A stretch of 64,000 nt of DNA from Micromonospora wenchangensis. GTDB taxonomy: Bacteria; Actinomycetota; Actinomycetes; Mycobacteriales; Micromonosporaceae. The notes beneath the pieces were generated by a model. The model was not told where the DNA came from. It did not search any database and worked only from the letters and a program-made list of their open reading frames with translations. A program made the position numbers and the translations under genes. The stretch spans positions 97,954 through 161,953 of the forward strand of contig NZ_MZMV01000010.1 of the NCBI RefSeq assembly GCF_002210435.1. The letters are read 5' to 3'. Shown here one piece after another: positions 57,131 to 64,000 of the stretch (position 1 is its first letter; every line of letters begins with the position of its first letter).

Positions 57131-57931
57131 GACGTGACGCGCTCGATCAGGGGTTCCCGGCGGGCCACCCTGCTGCTGTCCGGCCTGGCGGGGGCGACCG
57201 CCCTGCTGGCGACGGGCTGCGGGGCGGGCCAGGTGTCCGAGACCGCCAACAAGCAGCCGTCGGTCCAGGGGGTCAACGTCCAGACGTCGGACAACGCGTA
57301 CAAGGTACGTGGCCTCTACGTCGCCTACCCGGGCGAGGACGGTCTCACCGCCGGCGCCAACGCCGCGCTCAACGCCGTGATCTACAACGACACCCGGGAC
57401 CCGGTCACCGTCACCGTCACCACCGACAGCGCCCGGCAGATCGTGCTCACCGGGGCCGCCGGCTCGGCCAGCCCCTCCGGCTCCGCCTCCCCCTCGGAGA
57501 GCGGCTCGCCGTCCGGGAGCCCCTCGCCGTCCGAGACCGGGTCGCCGTCGGGCAGCGCCTCGCCGGCCGAGGGGGCCTCCCCCTCCGAGGGGGCATCGCC
57601 GTCGGAGGGTGCCTCGCCGTCCGAGGGGGCCTCGCCGTCGGCCAGCCCGTCCGCGCCGGCCGGTCAGCCGGCCCGGATCGAGATCCCGGCCCTCGGTTAC
57701 GTGCAGCTCAACGTGCAGAACGGCCAGCACCTCCAGCTCGTCGGGCTGAACGAGGCGCTGCTCACCGGTCAGCAGGTCAACCTGACCTTCGACTTCGGCG
57801 ACGGCCGTACCGTCAGCACCCCGGTCCCGGTCGGCGTGCCGCTGAGCCCGGCCGCCCGGCCCTCCCCGATCGTGCACCGCGAGGGCGGCGAGGAGAGCGG
57901 CCAGGAGGGCAGCTCCGGCCACGGCGGCTGA
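57131..57931 (+). CDS. LpqE-like lipoprotein with Ser/Pro/Glu repeat
   Basis: A 266-residue lipoprotein precursor with lipobox LLATGC (Cys about 29) and an Ig-like domain similar to LpqE/copper-chaperone-like proteins: NAYKVRGLYVAYPGED, NAVIYNDTRDPVTVTVT and, after an insert, IPALGYVQLNVQNGQHLQLV. The insert (about 115-180) is a low-complexity run of SPSG, SPSES and a six-residue SPSEGA unit repeated four to five times. The position before radA matches M. tuberculosis lpqE. GTG at 57131 follows GAGGAGGACCGAC. Confidence 0.8.
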   Translation, partial: DVTRSIRGSRRATLLLSGLAGATALLATGCGAGQVSETANKQPSVQGVNVQTSDNAYKVRGLYVAYPGEDGLTAGANAALNAVIYNDTRDPVTVTVTTDSARQIVLTGAAGSASPSGSASPSESGSPSGSPSPSETGSPSGSASPAEGASPSEGASPSEGASPSEGASPSASPSAPAGQPARIEIPALGYVQLNVQNGQHLQLVGLNEALLTGQQVNLTFDFGDGRTVSTPVPVGVPLSPAARPSPIVHREGGEESGQEGSSGHGG

Positions 57932-57955
57932 CCGGCCGGCCCGAGACACCGACGA

Positions 57956-57993
57956 CACCGTCGGCGTGGTGACCACCACGCCGGCGGTGTTTT
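57956..57993 (+). terminator. Terminator after LpqE-like gene
   Basis: Near-perfect 16-bp arms (57956-57971 and 57974-57989, one mismatch) followed directly by TTTT, the clearest intrinsic terminator in the window. It ends 28 bases before radA. Confidence 0.85.
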
Positions 57994-58021
57994 CGTCACC
58001 GGTGGGGGTTAGCGTCCTGGG

Positions 58022-59473
58022 GTGACCACCTCCCGATCGACGCCCGCCCGCAGCGGGGCCGGCGCGTCCCGGGGCCGGGCCGCCCGCGAGCCCCGCCCCG
58101 CCTACGAGTGCGACGCCTGCGGCCACCAGCCGCCCAAGTGGGTGGGGCGGTGCCCGGAGTGCGGCGAGTGGGGTTCGGTGGTCGAGTCCACCGTCACCGG
58201 GCCGGTCGTCTCCGGCCGGGTGGTCAGCTCCCGGATGCCTGCCGAGCCGGCCCGGCCGATCGCCACGATCAGCGCCGCGCCGGCCCGCGCCCGCCCCACC
58301 GGGGTCAGCGAACTCGACCGGGTCCTCGGCGGCGGCCTGGTCCCCGGCGCGGTGGTCCTGCTGGCCGGTGAACCGGGGGTCGGCAAGTCCACCCTGCTGC
58401 TCGACGTGGCGCAGCAGTGGGCGGCCAACGCCGGCAGCCCGTCACTGGTGGTCAGCGGCGAGGAGTCGGTCAGCCAGGTCCGGTTGCGCGCCGAGCGGAT
58501 GGGTGCCCTGCACGAACAGCTCTGGCTGGCCGCCGAGAGCGACCTGAGCGCCGTGCTGGGGCACCTCGACGCGGTCAAGCCGGGCCTGCTCGTCCTCGAC
58601 TCGGTGCAGACCATCTCCACCACCGGGACCGAGGGGGTGCAGGGCGGGGTCACCCAGGTACGGGCCGTCACCGCCGCCCTGGTCGCGGTCGCCAAGGAGC
58701 GCGGCATCGCCACCGTGCTGGTCGGTCACGTCACCAAGGACGGTCAGGTCGCCGGCCCCCGGGTGCTGGAACACCTGGTCGACGTCGTGCTGCACTTCGA
58801 GGGGGACAAGCACTCCTCGCTGCGGATGGTTCGGGGGGTCAAGAACCGGTTCGGCGCGGCCGACGAGGTCGGCTGCTTCGAGATGCACGAGGGGGGCATC
58901 AGCAGCCTGGCCGACCCGTCCGGGCTCTTCCTCACCCGCTACTCCGAGCCGGTCCCGGGCACCTGCGTCACCGTGGCGATGGAGGGGCGGCGGGCGCTGC
59001 TGACCGAGGTGCAGGCGCTGATCGGCGCGACGGTAGCCGGGTCGCCCCGGCGTACCGTCTCGGGGCTCGACGGGGCCCGGCTGGCCATGGTGCTGGCGGT
59101 GCTGCAACGCCGTACCGAACGGCTGACCCTGCACGACCGGGAGGTCTTCGCGGCCACCGTCGGCGGCATCCGGGTGGTCGAGCCGGCCGCCGATCTCGCG
59201 GTCGCGTTGGCGGTCGCCTCCGGCGGGCTCAACCTGGCCATCGCGCCGCACCTGGTGGCGATCGGCGAGGTCGGGCTGACCGGCGAGGTACGCCGGGTCG
59301 GCGCGGTCCCCCGGCGGCTCGCCGAGGCGGCCCGGCTCGGCTTCCGGATGGCGCTGGTACCGCCCGGCTGCGGCCCCGAGAGCACCGGCGCCGGCCCGGG
59401 AAACATGCGGGTGACCGAGGTCACGGACGTCCGGTCGGCGCTCCAGGCGGTCGCCCGCGCATCCGCGGAGTGA
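58022..59473 (+). CDS. radA: DNA repair protein RadA (Sms)
   Basis: A 483-residue RecA-like ATPase that processes recombination intermediates. It has the N-terminal zinc finger CDACGHQPPKWVGRCPECGE (about 26-45), Walker A GEPGVGKSTLL (about 119-129), the RadA-specific KNRFG motif in VKNRFGAADEVG (about 280) and a Lon-like C-terminal domain. GTG at 58022 after a GGGGTTAGCGTCCTGGG-type leader; start probably near the 5' end. It precedes disA, as in mycobacteria, where RadA regulates DisA. Confidence 0.95.
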   Translation: MTTSRSTPARSGAGASRGRAAREPRPAYECDACGHQPPKWVGRCPECGEWGSVVESTVTGPVVSGRVVSSRMPAEPARPIATISAAPARARPTGVSELDRVLGGGLVPGAVVLLAGEPGVGKSTLLLDVAQQWAANAGSPSLVVSGEESVSQVRLRAERMGALHEQLWLAAESDLSAVLGHLDAVKPGLLVLDSVQTISTTGTEGVQGGVTQVRAVTAALVAVAKERGIATVLVGHVTKDGQVAGPRVLEHLVDVVLHFEGDKHSSLRMVRGVKNRFGAADEVGCFEMHEGGISSLADPSGLFLTRYSEPVPGTCVTVAMEGRRALLTEVQALIGATVAGSPRRTVSGLDGARLAMVLAVLQRRTERLTLHDREVFAATVGGIRVVEPAADLAVALAVASGGLNLAIAPHLVAIGEVGLTGEVRRVGAVPRRLAEAARLGFRMALVPPGCGPESTGAGPGNMRVTEVTDVRSALQAVARASAE

Positions 59474-59615
59474 CCGAGGGTGGCGACGGCGGGGTACCGG
59501 TCGGGCCATACCGGTCGACGTCCGGCAGGTCCGACCGGTGGGAAGAATCCGACGCCGTGACACATCACAGTAACCACGAGAGCACCCACCGCAGGGCAGT
59601 CCGTAGACTGTGCGC

Positions 59616-60797
59616 GTGCCGACCGACCGCGACGCCGCCAAGCCTGCCGGCGCGACGCCCCACACCCGCGCCGCCGCCGTGGGCTCGCCCACCCGTCCGA
59701 TCAGTGTGAGCGTCGCCGGGGCCACCGGCAGCGCCGGTGATCCGCTGCGGGCCAACCTCGCCCTGATGGCACCCGGCACCGCGCTGCGCGACGGGCTCGA
59801 ACGCATCCTGCGCGGTCGGACGGGCGCACTGATCGTCCTCGGTTACGACAAGGTCGTCGACGGGATCTGCACCGGTGGCTTCCCGATGGACGTCGAGTTC
59901 TCCGCGACCCGGGTCCGTGAACTGTGCAAGATGGACGGCGCGGTGGTGCTCTCCAGCGACGGCACCCGGATCGTGCAGGCCGGGGTGCACCTGATGCCCG
60001 ACCCGTCCATCCCGACGGAGGAGTCCGGCACCCGGCACCGCACCGCCGAGCGGGTGGCCCGGCAGACCGGCTACCCGGTCATCTCGGTCAGCCAGTCGAT
60101 GCGGATCATCAGCCTCTACGTCAACGGGCAGCGGCACGTGCTCGACGACTCGGCGGCGATCCTCTCCCGGGCCAACCAGGCCCTGGCCACCCTGGAGCGG
60201 TACAAGCTCCGCCTCGACGAGGTCTCCGGCACCCTGTCCGCGTTGGAGATCGAGGATCTGGTCACCGTCCGCGACGCGGTCGCCGTGGTGCAGCGGCTGG
60301 AGATGGTCCGCCGGATCGCCGACGAGATCGCCGGATACGTGGTCGAGCTGGGCACCGACGGCCGCCTGCTCGCCCTGCAACTCGACGAGCTGATGGCCGG
60401 GGTCGACGCCGACCGTACCCTGGTCATCCGGGACTACCTGCCCGCCGGCCGCAAGTCGCGCACCCTCGACGAGGCCTTGGTCGAGTTGGACCTGCTCGGC
60501 GCGACCGAGCTGATCGACCTGGTCGCGGTCGCCAAGGCGATCGGCTACCCGGCCGCCTCCGACGCGCTCGACGCGGCGGTCAGCCCGCGCGGGTTCCGGC
60601 TGCTGGCCAAGGTGCCCCGGCTGCCGGTGGCCATCGTCGACCGGCTGGTGCTGCACTTCGGCAGCCTCCAGCGGCTGCTCGGCGCGACCGTGGAGGACCT
60701 CCAGGCCGTCGAGGGCGTCGGCGACGCACGGGCCCGGGGCGTCCGGGAGGGCCTGTCCCGGCTGGCCGAGGCGTCCATCCTGGAACGGTACGTCTGA
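59616..60797 (+). CDS. disA: Diadenylate cyclase DisA
   Basis: A 393-residue DNA-scanning enzyme producing c-di-AMP from two ATP. The DAC domain (about 45-185) has [12 protein letters not shown] and [14 protein letters not shown], the DGA and RHR catalytic motifs; a helical spine and a C-terminal helix-hairpin-helix ([19 protein letters not shown]) bind branched DNA. A TAGACT hexamer (59604-59609) lies 6 bases before GTG 59616, predicting a leaderless start there; GTG 59610 is in frame but overlaps the hexamer edge. Confidence 0.95.
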   Translation: MPTDRDAAKPAGATPHTRAAAVGSPTRPISVSVAGATGSAGDPLRANLALMAPGTALRDGLERILRGRTGALIVLGYDKVVDGICTGGFPMDVEFSATRVRELCKMDGAVVLSSDGTRIVQAGVHLMPDPSIPTEESGTRHRTAERVARQTGYPVISVSQSMRIISLYVNGQRHVLDDSAAILSRANQALATLERYKLRLDEVSGTLSALEIEDLVTVRDAVAVVQRLEMVRRIADEIAGYVVELGTDGRLLALQLDELMAGVDADRTLVIRDYLPAGRKSRTLDEALVELDLLGATELIDLVAVAKAIGYPAASDALDAAVSPRGFRLLAKVPRLPVAIVDRLVLHFGSLQRLLGATVEDLQAVEGVGDARARGVREGLSRLAEASILERYV

Positions 60798-60807
60798 CCG
60801 GGGCCGG

Positions 60808-61539
60808 TCAGCCGGTGACGACCAGCTTGACCGGCTCGCTCAGCTTGGTGCCCACCCGGGCGAAGACCTGGTAGTTGCCGGCCGGCGGGTTGGGGCCCGC
60901 AGCCACCCCCTGCTTGCACCGGCTGGCGTCCATGCCGTTCCAGGTGAGCTGGTAGGAGCGCTCGAAGCCGGGGGTGAACGTCTGCACGTCGGAGCCCCGG
61001 CCGGTGCCGCAGGTGTCCGACGACCAGACCTTCTCCGCCCCGGACTTGATGAACAGCTCCTGGGCGTCCGCGCCGACGTCCCGGTTGCAGGTCCGCTGGG
61101 ACTTGTTCCTGACCTTGAGGCTGAGGTCGACCGGGGCACCGCTGCTCACCTCGGCGGGCAGCGCCACCGGGGTCACCACGATCTCGCTGTCGGTGCAGGT
61201 GCCGTCGTCGGCCCGGGCCTGATTGGTAGGCGGGGCGGGCGGATCGCCGGCCGGGACGTTGCTCGTGTCCGGGTCGGCGGTCGGACCGGCCGGCGGGCCC
61301 CCCGCGTCGGACCCACCCGACGGGGACGCGGACCCGGCAGGCGGCGAGGCGGCCGTCGGGGTGGCGGCACCCGCAGCGGGGGCCGACGACGTGGCCCCGG
61401 CCCCCGGTGTGGCACCGGTGTCCCCCGATCGGGCACACGAGTAGAGCAGAACAACCAGGAGCAGAAGCCCCGCTCCGAGTACGACGGCGCGACGCCGCCA
61501 GTACACGGCGGAAGGCAGGGGACCGACCGTCAGACGCAT
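60808..61539 (-). CDS. Membrane-anchored protein, Rv3587c-like
   Basis: A 243-residue protein with an N-terminal membrane segment (VVLGAGLLLLVVLLYSCA), a Pro/Ser/Gly linker (about 40-105) and an extracytoplasmic Ig-like domain (about 112-243: PVDLSLKVRNKSQRTCNRDV, AEKVWSSDTCG, FERSYQLTWNG) with several cysteines. Placement opposite disA matches Rv3587c of M. tuberculosis, of unknown function. ATG at 61539 follows GGTGGGGGCATC. The cysteine after the membrane segment could be a lipidation site. Confidence 0.8.
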   Translation of the reverse strand: MRLTVGPLPSAVYWRRRAVVLGAGLLLLVVLLYSCARSGDTGATPGAGATSSAPAAGAATPTAASPPAGSASPSGGSDAGGPPAGPTADPDTSNVPAGDPPAPPTNQARADDGTCTDSEIVVTPVALPAEVSSGAPVDLSLKVRNKSQRTCNRDVGADAQELFIKSGAEKVWSSDTCGTGRGSDVQTFTPGFERSYQLTWNGMDASRCKQGVAAGPNPPAGNYQVFARVGTKLSEPVKLVVTG

Positions 61540-61687
61540 GATGCCCCCACCGTAGCGGCGTCGCGCACGTGAACCTGCCACGACTCGCCGGACATCGGCC
61601 ACCGGGCGGCGAACGACGTTCCACTGACGACAGTCGGCCGGCCCGCTCCGTCGGGAACCCGCGCCGACGCCGTGGCGGCCGGCCGGG

Positions 61688-62251
61688 TCACAGGTAGACC
61701 TTGCGTTGGTAGACCGCGTGCGCGCCGGCCACCCGGTCGAGGAAGAGCAGCCCGGCACAGTGGTCGATCTCGTGTTGCAGGGCCCGCGCCTCGAACCCGT
61801 CGGTGACCAGCCGGACCGGTGTGCCACTGCCGGGCAGCGCCCCCTCGACCACCAACCGGCTGGCCCGCTTCACGTCGCCGGTCAGGTCGGGCACCGACAT
61901 GCAGCCCTCCCGACCCGGCTTCCACCGGCTCGCCTCCACCACCCGGGCGTTGCAGAGCACGAAGGTGCCGTGCACCGTCACCGCCTTGGGATGCCCCGTC
62001 ACGTCCACCGCGAACACCTGCGCCTCCACGCCGACCTGCGGTGCCGCCAACCCCACGCAGCCCGGGGACACCCGCATCGTGGCCACCAGGTCGGCGGCGA
62101 GCCGGAGAGTCTCCTCGGCGGTCGGGTCCACCTCCGGCCCCGACCGGCTCAGCACCGGCTCGGGGGCACAGACCACCCGACGTACCTCCCCCGGCACGCC
62201 CAGGTCCGCCGGGGTCCAGCCACCGAGCCCGACGTACGGTTCCGCGCTCAC
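61688..62251 (-). CDS. def: Peptide deformylase
   Basis: A 187-residue metalloenzyme removing the N-formyl group from nascent proteins. All three motifs are present: GLAAPQVG (about 67-74), EGCMSVP (about 114-120, metal Cys) and QHEIDHCAG (about 158-166, two metal His and catalytic Glu). The second motif has Met where EGCLS is commonest. GTG at 62251 follows GAGGTGAACCC. Its leader contains the 60-bp tandem repeat array. Confidence 0.95.
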   Translation of the reverse strand: MSAEPYVGLGGWTPADLGVPGEVRRVVCAPEPVLSRSGPEVDPTAEETLRLAADLVATMRVSPGCVGLAAPQVGVEAQVFAVDVTGHPKAVTVHGTFVLCNARVVEASRWKPGREGCMSVPDLTGDVKRASRLVVEGALPGSGTPVRLVTDGFEARALQHEIDHCAGLLFLDRVAGAHAVYQRKVYL

Positions 62252-62265
62252 GGGTTCACCTCGGC

Positions 62266-62430
62266 TCGCGACTGCGGGGCTCGCACACCCCGCTCACTCC
62301 TCGCGCTCACAGATCCGTCTCTCGTTCGCGACTGCGGGGCTCGCAAACCCTGCCCACTCCTCGCGCTCACAGATCCGTCTTTCGTTCGCGACTGCGGGGC
62401 TCGCAAACCCCGCTCACTCCTCGCGCTCAC
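62266..62430. repeat. 60-bp-period tandem repeat between ACT gene and def
   Basis: Two full copies and one partial copy with an exact 60-bp period (62266-62325, 62326-62385, 62386-62430) that differ at only a few bases. Each contains GCGGGGCTCGCAAACCCCGC-type hairpin arms. The last copy includes the TGA stop of the ACT-domain gene, and its GTGAGCGCG edge resembles the def start. The array forms most of the def 5' leader. Confidence 0.85.
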
Positions 62431-62939
62431 AGGAGATCCGGGTCGGCGGGGCGCAGGGAGACCCCGACCCCCAGGTCGGCGGCCGTCCGGGCGAGTCGGC
62501 CGGCCAGCTCGTCGGCGCGGCCCGTGGGCAGGTCCACCTCGGCCACCACCACGTAGAGCGTGCCGGCCAGGCGAGTGCTCAGATCCGTCACGTTGCCACC
62601 CGCCTCGGCGATCACCCGGGTCATCGCGGCCACGATGCCCATCCGGTCCGCGCCGTGCACCGCCAGCACGTACGGCTCACCCGCCGGCGTCGCCGTACCG
62701 TCCGGGGTGACCGCGCGTACGGTGGCCAGGAGTTGACCGTCGGCGGCCAGCGGCGTCAGGGCGGCCTCGACCTCGGCGGCGGCGGGGCCGACACAGATCA
62801 GGGTCATGGCGAAGTGACCGCGTAGCCGGGTCATGGTGGAGTCGGTGAGGTTCGCGCCGAGCCCGGCGAGCACCTCGGCGACGTCGGCCACGATGCCGGG
62901 CCGGTCCCGGCCGATGACGGTGATCGCGAGCTCGCTCAT
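62427..62939 (-). CDS. Tandem ACT-domain protein, GcvR-like
   Basis: A 170-residue protein with two ACT domains: SELAITVIGRDRPGIVADVA (about 2-21) and YVLAVHGADRMGIVAAMTRV (about 90-109). GcvR-type proteins bind glycine or other amino acids and modulate regulators of one-carbon metabolism; the partner is unknown here. ATG at 62939. The gene ends inside the tandem repeat array, with its TGA overlapping the repeat unit. Divergent from mutY with 96 bp between. Confidence 0.87.
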   Translation of the reverse strand: MSELAITVIGRDRPGIVADVAEVLAGLGANLTDSTMTRLRGHFAMTLICVGPAAAEVEAALTPLAADGQLLATVRAVTPDGTATPAGEPYVLAVHGADRMGIVAAMTRVIAEAGGNVTDLSTRLAGTLYVVVAEVDLPTGRADELAGRLARTAADLGVGVSLRPADPDLL

Positions 62940-63035
62940 CCGGGCATTCTGCCCGATCCGCCCGGCGACCCGACGACGCCCCGCCCGGCCCGCCCAACCA
63001 GCGGGAAGGCATCGCGTGACATCATCGTCGGCGCG

Positions 63036-63941
63036 ATGACTGAACCCACATTCACCACCCTGGTCAGCCGGTGGTACGAGCAGAACGCCCGCGACCTGCC
63101 CTGGCGGGTACCCGGCATCGGGGCCTGGCCGATCCTGGTCAGCGAGGTCATGCTCCAGCAGACCCCGGTGGTACGTGTCCTGCCCGCCTGGCATGCCTGG
63201 CTGGCCCGCTGGCCCGATCCCGCCGCCCTCGCCGCCGACACTCCGGCCGAGGCGATCCGGATGTGGGGCCGGCTCGGCTACCCACGCCGCGCGGTACGGC
63301 TGCGCGAGTGCGCGGTGGCGATCGTGGAACGGCACGGCGGCCTGGTGCCCGACCAACTGGACCAGTTGTTGGCGCTGCCCGGCATCGGGACGTACACGGC
63401 GCGGGCGGTCGCCGCGTTCGCCTACGGCCAGCGGCACCCGGTGGTCGACACGAACGTCCGGCGGGTCGTCTCCCGGGCCGTCGCCGGTGAACCGGATGCG
63501 GGCCCGGCCACCACGCCGGCCGACCTGGTCGCCTGCGCTGAGCTGCTGCCGGTGGAGCCGGCCGCCGCCGCACTGGCCAGCGCCGCGTTCATGGAACTCG
63601 GGGCGATCGTCTGCACGGCCCGCTCGCCGCGCTGCACGGGCTGTCCGGTCGAGTCGATCTGCGCCTGGCGGGCCTCCGGCCAGGCAGCGCCCACCGGTCC
63701 GACCCGCAAGGTCCAGCGGTACGCCGGCACCGACCGTCAGGTACGCGGACTGCTGCTCGGGGTGCTCCGGGACGCCACCGGCCCGGTGCCGCACCAGCGG
63801 CTCGACCAGGTGTGGCACGACGACGTGCAGCGGGCCCGCGCGCTCGCCGCGCTGGTCAAGGACGGCATGGTGGAGCCGGTCGGCGAGGAGCACTTCCGGC
63901 TCATCGGGGACGGTCCCGCCGCCCAACCGCTTCCCGGCTGA
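63036..63941 (+). CDS. mutY: A/G-specific adenine DNA glycosylase
   Basis: A 301-residue base-excision enzyme removing adenine mispaired with 8-oxoguanine. The catalytic Glu is in SEVMLQQTPVVRV (about 36-48), the helix-hairpin-helix in LPGIGTYTARAVAAFAYG (about 113-130), the catalytic Asp in HPVVDTNVRRVV (about 138), and the [4Fe-4S] cysteines in CTARSPRCTGCPVESIC (about 193-209). The C-terminal NUDIX-like domain is short, as in actinobacteria. ATG at 63036. Position near disA/radA is conserved with mycobacteria. Confidence 0.95.
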   Translation: MTEPTFTTLVSRWYEQNARDLPWRVPGIGAWPILVSEVMLQQTPVVRVLPAWHAWLARWPDPAALAADTPAEAIRMWGRLGYPRRAVRLRECAVAIVERHGGLVPDQLDQLLALPGIGTYTARAVAAFAYGQRHPVVDTNVRRVVSRAVAGEPDAGPATTPADLVACAELLPVEPAAAALASAAFMELGAIVCTARSPRCTGCPVESICAWRASGQAAPTGPTRKVQRYAGTDRQVRGLLLGVLRDATGPVPHQRLDQVWHDDVQRARALAALVKDGMVEPVGEEHFRLIGDGPAAQPLPG

Positions 63942-64000
63942 CCGGACCGCATCCGGCCGGCGGTGGTCGCGCCCGGCGCACGGACAGACAGGGCGGCGGC

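Noticed and set aside
62248..62430. A 60-codon minus-strand frame across the tandem repeats
   Set aside because: It exists only because the 60-bp period preserves the frame; there is no ribosome-binding site and the peptide is repetitive.

Overview
The window is about 64 kb of very GC-rich DNA (high-GC actinomycete by inspection) with GTG starts as common as ATG, leaderless starts, and TTA leucine codons almost absent. Gene content points to Micromonosporaceae (Micromonospora, Salinispora or Actinoplanes relatives): a mycobacterial-type carD/ispD/ispF and lpqE-like/radA/disA/mutY neighbourhood, an orphan MsiK sugar-ABC ATPase, WhiJ/Scr1-type XRE regulators with DUF397 partners, and a type III PKS/prenyltransferase cluster resembling one described from Actinoplanes missouriensis. 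The genus is an inference; there is no rRNA here. No insertion sequence, prophage, CRISPR array or plasmid function was seen. One tRNA gene, tRNA-Thr(UGU), is present.

Region 1-24.4 kb is mixed housekeeping and accessory: a DUF4032 protein cut by the left edge, PAP2 phosphatase, amino-acid permease, an unusual double-RCK ion channel, a pyrimidine-dimer glycosylase-like protein, a CrtU-like FAD carotenoid enzyme, and adhE, whose promoter carries three DosR/DevR-like boxes. Then come an HNH nuclease, enoyl-CoA hydratase, secreted M4 metalloprotease, lipoproteins, ASCH and VOC/AraC genes, tRNA-Thr, msiK, the coupled cysS-rlmB pair, an IclR regulator and a DUF559 nuclease-like protein. Region 24.5-31.5 kb has a secreted subtilisin, HAD hydrolase, EamA/CGNR pair, GNAT enzyme and a Scr1-XRE/DUF397 module with two small divergent partner genes.

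Region 31.5-36 kb holds both a class II (fumC) and a class I fumarase, separated by an AbiEii-type toxin-antitoxin pair. Region 37.6-48.1 kb is a dispersed tyrosine/homogentisate catabolic set: Lrp-type regulator, hppD, aromatic aminotransferase, fahA, hmgA, and a conserved protein of unknown role translationally coupled to fahA, interspersed with two RDD membrane proteins, a beta-propeller and small genes. Tyrosine would be transaminated, oxidised to homogentisate, ring-opened by HmgA and hydrolysed by FahA to fumarate and acetoacetate; no classical maleylacetoacetate isomerase is visible.

Region 48.1-64 kb contains carD-ispD-ispF-TPR on the minus strand and, further right, lpqE-like/radA/disA/Rv3587c-like/def/ACT/mutY. 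Between these blocks lies a compact four-gene natural-product cluster (type III PKS, acyl-CoA-dehydrogenase-like flavoprotein, SAM methyltransferase, UbiA prenyltransferase with a TTA codon), probably making prenylated, methylated alkylresorcinol/hydroquinone lipids. Two uncatalogued repeat classes stand out: five dispersed intergenic palindromic elements sharing a GGGCCGATGTNGCG-type arm, and an exact 60-bp-period tandem repeat between the ACT-domain gene and def.
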